Assembly (NCBI GenBank): GCA_946629155.1
Contig: CAMOXM010000043.1
Location: 1-10,934, forward strand
Source: UBA9848 sp003454065
GTDB taxonomy: Bacteria; Spirochaetota; Spirochaetia; Sphaerochaetales; Sphaerochaetaceae
DNA length: 10,934 bases
Direction of reading: 5' to 3'
In this document: positions 1 through 6,261 of the stretch, piece by piece
Numbering within the stretch: position 1 is the stretch's first letter
Layout of the letters: the number at the start of each line of letters is the position of its first letter
The notes under the pieces: model-generated
Seen by the model: the letters and a program-made list of their open reading frames with translations, nothing else
What the model was told of the DNA's origin: nothing
Databases searched by the model: none
Position numbers and translations under genes: made by a program

Positions 1-1192
1 CCGGAATATATGGATACTTAATGCCATTTTGACCGTATTTGCCTTTAGCCACGCTGAATACCTGATGAATCGCATTTCTGTAATCGCTTATGCTCGGAGC
101 CAATATGAGAATGTCATCGAGATTGTAAGAATGATTGTCATAGCGTTGCATAAGCTTGCATATTTCGGCATGCACGCCCTCGATCTCCCTTATCTTGCTC
201 GGAGCGGCAATCAGCTTCTGAAATTCAGAATGGAAATTGTTTCCAGCAACCTCCGTCTTTGCAACTGAATAAGCATGGAATCTTGAATTGCCTTTCAAGC
301 GCTCCAGAATTTGAGTATGCAAAGCAGGTCTGACCGCATTGGCATTGTCGATATAGTATGCGTCCTGCGACAACTCCAAGTTATTTGGATCACAAGACAA
401 CGCATAGAAAAGCGCTGCAAGGGTGACATAATCCTTATACCTTCCATTGGCGGCAAACTTCGCTTCGCTATCGCCATTCTTCGTTTCCAACTTGTCCAAA
501 GACTTCAAAAGCGAGTCGATGCCGAATTCTTCCCTTATTTTGCAATACAGCCTCGCTTGCCACGAATTGTCTAAGACAAAACGCTCGTCCGAGCACTCTA
601 CGCTATCGCTGTTCTTCTGGTTTACGACACCTAAAAAATCCTGCTCAAAGCTTTTTCCGTCCCCCAAATCGTTCAGATATTCCATATATAAATCAGCTAA
701 AGTTCCAGAAGCATCATAAAGATTGACCAAATTCATCTTATTCTTATCACCATCGGTTTCTATCGTATTGGAATGCAAATATTCAGACAGCATTTCGCAA
801 TCCTCTATGAATTTGCAATTATCTTCATCACTCAAAACATGAACAGTCAAATCCTTCAAAACATCGGCAGTCAAAAGTTTCATGCCATCGGATTTTCCAT
901 CAGATACACTTCTTTTCAACTCATCGAATAAATATGAATCCGCGGTTTTAACTTGGAGATTTATAAAAGCCGACGGAAGATATCCGTTGCCACCGGCATT
1001 CCTAAGCAGGAATAGCTTGAAACGTTCGCACTCCGTCTTGTCGCCGAACACGAAAACGGGAGAATTGAAAGCATTGGCAGATTCTTTCCCGAACCGCCTC
1101 TTATATTCTTCGAAAGCGTCTTCCGCCATCTGCCTTAAAACTCTATCGTAATCGTCGTGTGATTCGAGATTCCTATCACTTTCGCTCGCCAT
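1..1192 (-). CDS. recC: RecC-like exonuclease V gamma subunit, N-terminal part (runs off left edge)
   Basis: I translated this frame by hand: it is open for 397 codons from an ATG at 1192 to the window edge, so only the N-terminal part is visible. RecC is the inactive-helicase subunit of RecBCD, which recognises Chi and processes double-strand breaks for recombination; intact RecC is about 1,000-1,150 residues. Family-like landmarks in order are: a segment resembling RecC 'ADLFDQYL' (LADLYMEYL), then SWQARLYCKI matching the RecC 'WQAELWRRL' motif, then SKIREIEGVHAEI matching 'LREVEVLHDQL'. The last are LDDILILAPSISDYRNAIHQ, matching 'DIVVMVPDIDTYAPYI', and IKYPYIP near the edge, matching 'IPYSIADR'. 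The start has TGGAG about 6 nt upstream. The extreme N-terminus does not look like the usual RecC start, so the protein is divergent. The recB and recD genes would be expected further left, outside the window. Alternatives are another AddB/RecC-like helicase-nuclease subunit. Confidence 0.72.
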   Translation of the reverse strand, partial: MASESDRNLESHDDYDRVLRQMAEDAFEEYKRRFGKESANAFNSPVFVFGDKTECERFKLFLLRNAGGNGYLPSAFINLQVKTADSYLFDELKRSVSDGKSDGMKLLTADVLKDLTVHVLSDEDNCKFIEDCEMLSEYLHSNTIETDGDKNKMNLVNLYDASGTLADLYMEYLNDLGDGKSFEQDFLGVVNQKNSDSVECSDERFVLDNSWQARLYCKIREEFGIDSLLKSLDKLETKNGDSEAKFAANGRYKDYVTLAALFYALSCDPNNLELSQDAYYIDNANAVRPALHTQILERLKGNSRFHAYSVAKTEVAGNNFHSEFQKLIAAPSKIREIEGVHAEICKLMQRYDNHSYNLDDILILAPSISDYRNAIHQVFSVAKGKYGQNGIKYPYIP

Positions 1193-1258
1193 CGTCAACT
1201 CCAACTATCCAATAAGATTTTCTAATAATACAACAAACCGTGAATCAAATAAAGACAC

Positions 1259-1276
1259 AGCGTCGCTTATGACGCT
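1259..1276 (-). terminator. Weak hairpin at a gene end, possible attenuator or terminator
   Basis: The minus strand reads AGCGTC-ATAAGC-GACGCT, a perfect 6-bp stem with a 6-nt loop that contains the TAA stop of the gene ending at 1267. The following sequence, GTGTCTTTATTTG, is only mildly T-rich, so this would be a poor intrinsic terminator. It may only reduce read-through into the recC-like gene, or may be chance. Confidence 0.25.
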
Positions 1277-1896
1277 TTCAGGCGTAATTTGTCATCTTCC
1301 CTTATTATCTCATCGCAAATGCCGTATTCCAAAGCCTGCTCGGCGGACAAGTAGCGATCGTTCCTACGCAATCCGAACGCATCCAAAAAAGTCTCCATGA
1401 GCTCTTGAAAGACAGAATCGAAATTCGGATAATAATCCTTGTACGCCATAGTCTCGTCTTTGCAAAGCCTATACAAATACATCACGCCGGCCGGAGCCTT
1501 CCTGATGAACTCGCTTTTGAAAACATCATTTGAGCAATCATCACTTTCCGAGACGCTTTCAAGAGCACACATCACCGCATCTATTTCCTCTCCGCTGCCG
1601 CCTTCATAGTAATCGGACGAAACTTTTTCCCATGCGTTCTTTTCTTGGAAAAAGCCCTTTGCAGTAAGGCTCTTCCCCTCTTGCCTGAATTGAAGAACCT
1701 TCAACAAGCCGCAATCCATATTCCTTGCTATTTCGGAAATCGAATGACGCGACCTGTATCTGTTGACAACGGCATCAACAGCAGCAGTCAGAATGACAGC
1801 CTCCTTTTCGCTTACATTGAAAAATCCGGAAACAACCGCTCCGACGGCAACCTCGTTCGGCAGCATCGATTTGCAATTCAGCCTGCAGCCCCTCAA
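1267..1896 (-). CDS. Unrecognised protein: winged-helix-like N-terminal half, ClpP-like C-terminal tail
   Basis: This is a 209-residue reading frame with no full-length family that I recognise. The first ~90 residues contain a helix-turn-helix-like stretch (SISEIARNMDCGLLKVLQF, then KSLTAKGFF). It reminds me of the winged-helix N-terminal region of some bacterial AAA+ ATPases, but no P-loop follows. The last ~35 residues, RNDRYLSAEQALEYGICDEI, look like the ClpP C-terminus ('RDRFMSAEEAKEYGLIDEVI'). However, the ClpP Ser-containing (GxASM) and His-containing (MIHQP) segments are absent, so no peptidase activity is predicted. The start given here is a TTG without a good ribosome site. The better start is an ATG at 1959 in the same frame, 9-10 nt after an AGGAG, but codon 8 from there is TAG (1936-1938). 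The gene may therefore be a nonsense pseudogene, or may restart downstream. It lies 74 bp upstream of the recC-like gene and probably shares its transcript. Confidence 0.5.
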   Translation of the reverse strand: MRGCRLNCKSMLPNEVAVGAVVSGFFNVSEKEAVILTAAVDAVVNRYRSRHSISEIARNMDCGLLKVLQFRQEGKSLTAKGFFQEKNAWEKVSSDYYEGGSGEEIDAVMCALESVSESDDCSNDVFKSEFIRKAPAGVMYLYRLCKDETMAYKDYYPNFDSVFQELMETFLDAFGLRRNDRYLSAEQALEYGICDEIIREDDKLRLKAS

Positions 1897-1959
1897 AGCC
1901 TTCGCATAATTCTCGATCGCCTGACATATGTCAATCTACCTTACCTTGTCTTTCGCCAT
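1897..1959 (-). other. In-frame 5' extension with amber stop at codon 8
   Basis: A strong Shine-Dalgarno (AAAGGAGAT) precedes an ATG at 1959. From it the frame reads MAKDKVR, then TAG at 1936-1938, then IDICQAIENYAKAL, running straight into the reading frame that continues to 1267. There is no frameshift, and the residues after the TAG look like ordinary coding sequence. The simplest reading is a nonsense mutation in an originally ~230-residue gene. Genome-wide TAG recoding is unlikely, because coaE (stop 4852-4854) and the DUF4143 ATPase remnant (stop 3795-3797) both end naturally at TAG. Confidence 0.55.
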
Positions 1960-1978
1960 GATTACATATCTCCTTTAA

Positions 1979-2030
1979 TATTATCTGATAATACTATCAT
2001 AATCATAGCACTGTATCATACGGCGATACA
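1979..2030 (-). promoter_or_regulatory. Putative promoter with two inverted repeats (possible operator)
   Basis: This lies in the 98-bp gap upstream of the ATG at 1959. On the minus strand TGC-TATGAT (2002-2010) fits an extended -10 box, giving a leader of about 35-40 nt; the -35 position is poor. Two dyads overlap it: TGTATC-7 nt-GATACA (2012-2030), lying between the -35 and -10 positions, and the 15-bp TATTATC-T-GATAATA (1979-1993), lying just downstream of the -10. That placement suits a repressor site, but AT-rich dyads of this size can arise by chance. Confidence 0.3.
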
Positions 2031-2057
2031 TCAGGGAAAATATCTGAGATTCTTTTT

Positions 2058-2843
2058 TTAGGTTGTTTTCAAAATCCTCGTGAATATGTTGTAATTGCTA
2101 TCAGGCGAATCCTCTCTGCAGAAGACCGCGAATTCAACCGTTTCGAAATCGTAATCCGAAAGCAACTCCCTAAAAATCCTCGCCACTATTTCAGGCGGAT
2201 TGCGAAACGCTCCGCAACCGAAAGCGCCCAATATCAGAACCTGCTCTTTCTCCCTTCTCGCAGCATCCAGAATCCTTCTTATCCTCGACCTCATTATGCT
2301 ATCGTATTTCTTAGCATCCATATCTGAGATTCCGGAATACGGAAGCTGCGGAGCCGCTGCGCTTATGACATCGACGTTGAGCCATTCGGTTTCAGGAAGC
2401 ATTTTAGGTGCGGATTCATCCGATTTGAAAACGCAAACACCCGGCGTCCAGATAATATCATCATTGCCCATATTATCAATATCGCCGCTGTCATACATCA
2501 ATTTATGATGAATATGAAAATCCTGCTCAGCGTCCTTCAGGCATGGATAAAGAGTGGATGTTCTGCACATCGATTCCTCTTGCGCTCCTGCGCTCCATGA
2601 CGAGCCGCCCACACTATGATTATTTGCGAAATTAAGGACGCAAGTCTTTTTACCCCTATACGAATTTGCCGCCTCGAAACAACGCTTTTTCGATACGATT
2701 ATCTTCGTGCTCTCATGTCGTTCGGCATTTTCCGAGCTCAGATCATCGCCTTCCAACGCCACATATTGATTTCCAATAGACGCCTTGACCGATTCAGTCA
2801 GCTTGGCATCCGATCTTATGCGTTCAAGCGTATGATCCATCAC
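2058..2843 (-). CDS. TIGR02452-family macrodomain / microbial PARG-like protein, N-terminus likely lost by frameshift
   Basis: This is a 261-residue protein of the bacterial poly(ADP-ribose) glycohydrolase type (TIGR02452/DUF2263), a cytoplasmic macrodomain enzyme expected to hydrolyse ADP-ribose linkages. Visible signature features are TCVLNFANNHSVGG (67-80), corresponding to the ADP-ribose-binding 'VLNFA...GGG' loop, and AGAQEESMCRTSTLY (85-99), containing the catalytic tandem glutamates (Glu89-Glu90). VISAAAP (159-165) and VLILGAFGCGAFRNPP follow; the latter matches the family 'LGAWGCGAF' segment. The third glycine of the GGG motif is replaced by serine. The annotated start is a GTG at 2843 (ATG at 2840) with no ribosome site. 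Coding-like sequence continues upstream in frame (STNYRALNRFVMDH) to a TAA at 2892-2894. An ATG with GGAGG sits at 2923 in another frame, so a single-base indel near 2892 probably removed about 25 residues. It lies 30-110 bp after the exported protein gene and is likely co-transcribed. Confidence 0.8.
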   Translation of the reverse strand: MMDHTLERIRSDAKLTESVKASIGNQYVALEGDDLSSENAERHESTKIIVSKKRCFEAANSYRGKKTCVLNFANNHSVGGSSWSAGAQEESMCRTSTLYPCLKDAEQDFHIHHKLMYDSGDIDNMGNDDIIWTPGVCVFKSDESAPKMLPETEWLNVDVISAAAPQLPYSGISDMDAKKYDSIMRSRIRRILDAARREKEQVLILGAFGCGAFRNPPEIVARIFRELLSDYDFETVEFAVFCREDSPDSNYNIFTRILKTT

Positions 2844-2851
2844 GAATCTGT

Positions 2852-2923
2852 TCAGCGCTCTGTAATTCGTGCTGAAACCGCTGATCTTGTATTATACTCC
2901 TTGTCGTCCATAATGCGTTTCAT
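2852..2923 (-). pseudogene. Out-of-frame 5' end of the PARG-like gene
   Basis: An ATG at 2923 directly follows CCGGAGGAA and opens a 23-codon frame (MKRIMDDKEYNTRSAV...) that ends at a TGA (2852-2854). The PARG-like frame, read upstream past its GTG, gives YKISGFSTNYRALNRFV before meeting TAA at 2892-2894. Adding one T in AATACAAG (about 2888-2892) would join MKRIMDDKEYN to YKISGFSTNYRALNRF and restore a continuous protein of normal length. The join is my inference; the two frames and the stop are seen directly. Confidence 0.45.
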
Positions 2924-2955
2924 TTCCTCCGGCTGAGTTACAATGTTTTTGAGTT

Positions 2956-3531
2956 TTAGCGTTCCTGGTTTTCAGATTCGCCATTTAGAAATCCGTAATC
3001 ATAATCGAACAAAGACGTAAGGAAATCAGAGCAATCCAAAGTGCCGTAATCGAAAATCAATCCGCTGATGATATCCTTGACTATCAATCGGACGGAATTG
3101 TTGCGCGAAAAAACGTCATATAGCCTGATGGAATCCAGCATGCCCAGCCTGATATGCCAAAGACCATCGGAATTCATCCTGTAAGATGTCTTCCATGAGA
3201 ATACGCCGCCATCCTCTTCCTTCACGCTCAGCACGCAAAGTCCGGACGTCTGCACTTCCTCGAAATCCTCGCACTCAAACGCCATATTGCATTCCTCTAT
3301 GTTGTCCTGATCATCCAAATAGAACCAAATCGCGCCATAGTCGTCATTGGATTCGTAATATTTCCTTTCGAGAACCGGATCACCGAAGTCATCGACCCCG
3401 CCTTCGTAGCCGACCTCCCACCATGCGAAAGCCCGAACCACCGTCAAACAGAACAGAAGAACACCCATGGCAACTGCTCGAAATGTTCCGGAACAGTTCC
3501 GGAGCTTCTTGCAAATAACAGCAAACATCAT
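2956..3531 (-). CDS. Exported protein of unknown function (signal peptide, acidic, 'VDDFGDP')
   Basis: This 191-residue protein has a textbook ribosome site, AAGGAGG, 6 nt before an ATG at 3531 (a second ATG follows at once). Residues 1-36 form a Sec signal peptide: a basic n-region with KK and R, then a hydrophobic core MGVLLFCLTVV, then RAFA before the mature WWEVGYEG. There is no lipobox cysteine. The mature part is acidic and rich in aromatic residues. It opens with GGVDDFGDPVLERKYY, a pattern I associate with small secreted or periplasmic proteins of unknown function in host-associated bacteria, and ends with a strand-rich region (SIRLYDVFSRNNSVRLIVKD...). Three cysteines remain in the predicted mature chain. 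It is followed within about 30 bp by the PARG-like gene's original start region. Function is unknown; the export prediction is firm, the family resemblance weak. Confidence 0.7.
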   Translation of the reverse strand: MMFAVICKKLRNCSGTFRAVAMGVLLFCLTVVRAFAWWEVGYEGGVDDFGDPVLERKYYESNDDYGAIWFYLDDQDNIEECNMAFECEDFEEVQTSGLCVLSVKEEDGGVFSWKTSYRMNSDGLWHIRLGMLDSIRLYDVFSRNNSVRLIVKDIISGLIFDYGTLDCSDFLTSLFDYDYGFLNGESENQER

Positions 3532-3794
3532 TCGTCACCTCCTTATTGCAACAGTCCGTGCGGGAAAAAGCGATCATGAGAAATCGAGTCCCATGTCGTT
3601 TATTCATACGGTTGCACCCGAATGTCGATATGATTATCTTACTATTTATGCAGTCGTTTTCCAAATGAAACCCGCAGATGCGCTCTTTAGAACTCGGCTT
3701 CACTTGGCTGCGGCATCGTTGTCGCGTATGTTTCCCTCATGTTGACGATCATTCGATTTCTTCAGAATTATTCGAAAGCGGCTTGAGAAACACC
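3532..3794. other. Gene-free stretch, 263 bp
   Basis: I find no convincing gene on either strand: the frames here are short, lack ribosome sites and do not resemble known proteins. It separates the ATPase pseudogene from the exported-protein gene and holds the putative promoter at 3636-3664. The pseudogene end shows no clear terminator; only imperfect TTCGA/TCGAA repeats are visible around 3750-3775. Confidence 0.5.
3636..3664 (-). promoter_or_regulatory. Putative sigma70-type promoter for the exported protein gene
   Basis: The minus strand has TTGGAA (3659-3664), a 17-bp spacer, and TAAGAT (3636-3641). Each box matches 4 of 6 consensus bases, with optimal spacing. It would give a leader of about 100 nt before the ATG at 3531. 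The match is modest and was chosen by eye. Confidence 0.3.
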
Positions 3795-4776
3795 CTAAAT
3801 GAACATGCAATAGCACACGGGCAGGCAAACCACATTTCCGACTGTCTTCACTTCTCTCGAATTTGACAACACGCATCCTCTTCCGACTGCGCCGGCGCTA
3901 TCGCGCAACAGGTTGTTCAAAGCGCTATGAACCGAATAGTCCTTTCCCGATTTCACCTCGATCGGCAACACGGAAAGACTATCGTAATCATTGACCAAAA
4001 ATTCCACCTCACCCTTATTTCTATTGTCATAATATAGTGAAGCTTCTTGTGTCTCGTCTTGAGTTCTGTGGCAACTACGCATTCATAAACCGAACCCAAA
4101 TTCACGCTTCGCACATCGTCCAAAACCGCCCTGATATTATTTCCATACAGAACTCCGGTTAGAATGCCGACAACGTTCAAATACAATTTGATAAGGTTTT
4201 TTGATGATGTTTCAATCAATGGAAACACCAGATTGGAAACCGCTTTCACTTCAACTGCAATTCCAGAATTCACAAGGTAATCGAATCCAATGCAGATTCA
4301 CCCACGCCATTCGCATATAGGAATTCCTCGAAACACAAAGGATGCATTTGAATGATTTCTATGCTGCCGATTGGAATCGATGTGGTTTTTGCCAACGTCA
4401 CGCCCAAAAGCGAACCGCTAGCGATATATGTGAATCTCCTATCCTTATTGAGGAATTTCAATAATGTCAGCAAATGCGGATATGCTTGGATTTCATCAAG
4501 AAAAACAAGTGTATTGTCATGATATTTCATCCTATCTCCAGCTATCATGCTAAGCTGGAAATAAAAATCCCCGACATTTCTGACCTTGGAAAAAAGCCCT
4601 TTGTCCATGCTGTCTTCCAGCATGTTGACCTCGATGAATTTCTCGAAAAGCTTCTTGCCAACATGGCGTATCATATAAGTCTTTCCAACCTGTCTTGCGC
4701 CATTAACAAGCAGAATCCTGTTGCTATCGCGACTTAGCTTGCTTTCGATCACATCCTGAATTTTTCTATATAACAT
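3795..4776 (-). pseudogene. AAA_14/DUF4143 ATPase, broken by internal deletion and frameshift
   Basis: Intact members (about 430-450 residues) are P-loop ATPases with a C-terminal DUF4143 domain of restriction-endonuclease-like fold; their role is poorly known. The first frame starts at ATG 4776 (MLYRKIQDVIE, the usual family start) and shows Walker A NGARQVGKT, Walker B LVFLDEIQ and the family segment ASGSLLGVTLAKTTSIP. It stops at 4270 soon after CFEEFLYANG. A second frame takes over at about 4290 with FDYLVNSGIAVEVKAVSN and KLYLNVVGILTGVLYGNNI. In the family these segments normally lie about 120 residues further on, so an internal deletion of roughly 350 bp is inferred. A third frame from about 4045 reads YYDNRNKGEVEFLVNDY, VLPIEVKSGKDY (the nuclease-fold D/E-x-K-like core) and VLSNSREVKTVG, ending at TAG 3795-3797. 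The switch lies in a TATAT run (two extra bases, or one missing). No functional protein is expected. It follows the terminator after coaE. Confidence 0.85.
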
Positions 4777-4813
4777 CTTTTTTCCAGTCGCAAAAGCCAT
4801 ATATTGACTTTTC

Positions 4814-4843
4814 AAAAAAACCGCTTTCTAAAACTCAAAAGCG
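4814..4843 (-). terminator. Intrinsic terminator after coaE
   Basis: The minus strand reads CGCTTT, a 10-nt loop (TGAGTTTTAG), AAAGCG, one G, then TTTTTTT (4820-4814). An uninterrupted T7 tract follows the 6-bp stem at the expected distance. It begins 8 nt after the coaE stop, so it closes the fusA-to-coaE operon. It also argues against the TTG at 4815 as the start of the ATPase remnant. Confidence 0.8.
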
Positions 4844-4851
4844 ACTTTCGG

Positions 4852-5448
4852 CTAGTTCAATCCTGACACGACTTCATCAACCGCCCTTTCAAGCGCATCC
4901 AGGTCGTCTCCGTCATTGGCTATCACTTTCCAAACGGATTCGCCTATGTATTCTTCGTTATCACAGAAGAATTCGCTTTGCAACTTATTGCGGACGATAA
5001 AATCCGATTCGCTGCCGCCCCTTTTCACAAATCTGGCCTTTCTGGTTTCAAAATCGGCTTCAACCAATACTATTCTATCCGCTCTTTTTTCGAACCCCGC
5101 CTGAAAAAGCAACGGCGCATCCAAAACGATTATCTTGCAGCCGCGCTTGCCTTGCTTCATTACAGCCTTGTCGAATTTTTCGAGGCACTTTTTCCAAATG
5201 TGCTTTTCGTATTCCTTTCGCTTCTTCTCATTTCCGAATATGTAATCCGAAATGAATTTCTTCTTGGTTATTATGTCATCGCCATTCAACGAAAAGCCGA
5301 ACACTTCCTTGAAGTCGTCCTTGCGAATTATGTCCTCGCATTCCTTATCGCAATCAAATAAAAAGCCTGAAATCCTATCGTTCAGAATTTTCGCTACAGT
5401 CGATTTTCCAGAACCTATAAGACCCGCTACCGCTATGATTTTCACCAT
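4852..5448 (-). CDS. coaE: Dephospho-CoA kinase
   Basis: CoaE catalyses the last step of coenzyme A synthesis, the ATP-dependent 3'-phosphorylation of dephospho-CoA, in the cytoplasm. The 198-residue length is typical. It has the P-loop GLIGSGKST (9-17), FDCDKE (31-36) with the paired aspartates of the substrate/Mg site, VLDAPLLFQAG (108-118) corresponding to the family 'vPLLFE' segment, and RIVLVEADFETRKARFVKR (125-143) leading to the lid region. The RNKLQSE (153-159) segment matches the family 'R...Q' part, and VIANDGD (175-181) matches the 'vi.N.g' end. I prefer ATG 5448 to the adjacent GTG at 5451; GAGGG lies 4 nt upstream. It ends at TAG, 8 nt before an intrinsic terminator, and is the last gene of the operon, 45 bp after the ABC permease. 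Nothing appears missing. Confidence 0.95.
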   Translation of the reverse strand: MVKIIAVAGLIGSGKSTVAKILNDRISGFLFDCDKECEDIIRKDDFKEVFGFSLNGDDIITKKKFISDYIFGNEKKRKEYEKHIWKKCLEKFDKAVMKQGKRGCKIIVLDAPLLFQAGFEKRADRIVLVEADFETRKARFVKRGGSESDFIVRNKLQSEFFCDNEEYIGESVWKVIANDGDDLDALERAVDEVVSGLN

Positions 5449-5493
5449 CACACCCTCATGCCATTTGTTTCAAAAGAAATTTTTAGAGCCTCC

Positions 5494-6261
5494 TTAATCG
5501 GAGTTTTCCCTTATGAATCCTGCGTCAGCGACCGCCTTTGTCAGCATGCCGAAAAACACATCTGAGATCATGCACATCAATATGGCCACGATGGTCCATG
5601 CAAACAATGCCGCACTATCGAATTTAAGGCTCGCATCCTCTATGTTGCGTCCGATTCCGCTTTTCACATATATTAGTATTTCACTCGACGCCACGACTTT
5701 TATTATCATCGAAAAAGCAACCTTGGAGGAAGTCACGACAGACGGAATAAGCGAAGGAAGATAAAAGAATATGAGGCGCCTGAAACCGCTTATCCCATAT
5801 ACGTCGCACAAGCTTTCAAGGTCGGCATCCCTTGATGCAAACGAATCGCTGATGCTCACATACATTATGGGAAAGGCAAATAAAAACGCTATGAAAATTG
5901 GAATCGTTCCACTTTTCATAAAAAAGAAAAGAATGAGCGCTAAACTTGCGAATGGCGTTGACTTGATGATACTGACAAGAACCGAAAGCACATCAGAAAG
6001 CAATTCGCTTCTGCATGACAAAACGGCAAGCGCTGTCGCCGAAATCATGACCGATACGAAGCTCAGCAACACTCTGACAAATGTCGTTGCGACATCGACA
6101 TAGAATCCGACGGTGCGGAAAATCCGCATGAGGCTTTCGGCTATTTCCGGAACGCTCGGAAAGAGAAGCCTCGGATAAGCGACTGACAGCAAGTGGATTA
6201 TGATGAAAATAACGGCAACCGTCGTAATTTTGACTATTGCTCCTCGTTTGCATTTCCTCAT
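5494..6261 (-). CDS. ABC transporter permease (binding-protein-dependent, SsuC/TauC-like)
   Basis: This is a 255-residue inner-membrane permease of the BPD_transp_1 family, taken from ATG 6261, which overlaps the preceding stop as ATGA; a TTG at 6276 is a less likely start. It begins MRKCKRG and then has a membrane segment at about 11-28. PSVPEIAESLMRIF (35-48) is typical of SsuC/TauC/ThiX-type permeases. Further membrane segments lie at about 65-81, 90-113, 118-137 and 217-240. The cytoplasmic EAA loop, which contacts the ATPase, is seen as DLESLCDVYGISGFRRL, then FYLPSLIPS (147-173). The normal EAA alanines are replaced (ESLCDVYG), but the conserved glycine and LP are kept. The cognate binding protein is immediately upstream. 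No ATPase subunit gene is in the window, so it is presumably encoded elsewhere or shared. Confidence 0.9.
   Translation of the reverse strand: MRKCKRGAIVKITTVAVIFIIIHLLSVAYPRLLFPSVPEIAESLMRIFRTVGFYVDVATTFVRVLLSFVSVMISATALAVLSCRSELLSDVLSVLVSIIKSTPFASLALILFFFMKSGTIPIFIAFLFAFPIMYVSISDSFASRDADLESLCDVYGISGFRRLIFFYLPSLIPSVVTSSKVAFSMIIKVVASSEILIYVKSGIGRNIEDASLKFDSAALFAWTIVAILMCMISDVFFGMLTKAVADAGFIRENSD

Noticed and set aside
1936..1938. Genome-wide reassignment of TAG to a sense codon
   Set aside because: coaE ends naturally at TAG right before a terminator, and the DUF4143 remnant ends at TAG at the expected family end. Local mutation explains the single internal TAG better.
2041..2332. 12-base direct repeat TATCTGAGATTC at 2041-2052 and 2321-2332
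   Set aside because: Several 12-base repeats are expected by chance in a window of this size, and the second copy lies inside the PARG-like coding sequence.
3484..3495. Perfect 12-bp palindrome TGTTCCGGAACA
   Set aside because: It lies inside the signal peptide coding region of the exported protein and is explained by its codons; there is no second site or promoter nearby.
3389..3703. 104-residue minus-strand frame overlapping the start of the exported protein gene
   Set aside because: It has no ribosome site and no recognisable features, and it overlaps in another frame a gene with a perfect ribosome site and signal peptide.
1..4776. A complete anti-phage or toxin-antitoxin system formed by the RecC-like, PARG-like, DUF4143 and ClpP-tail genes
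   Set aside because: The DUF4143 gene is broken, two others are interrupted, RecC belongs to standard repair, and no toxin, effector or sensor motif is visible; the grouping is not supported.
4777..4815. TTG at 4815 as start of the ATPase gene
   Set aside because: It falls inside the T-tract of the coaE terminator and has no ribosome site; ATG 4776 gives the normal family N-terminus MLYRKI.
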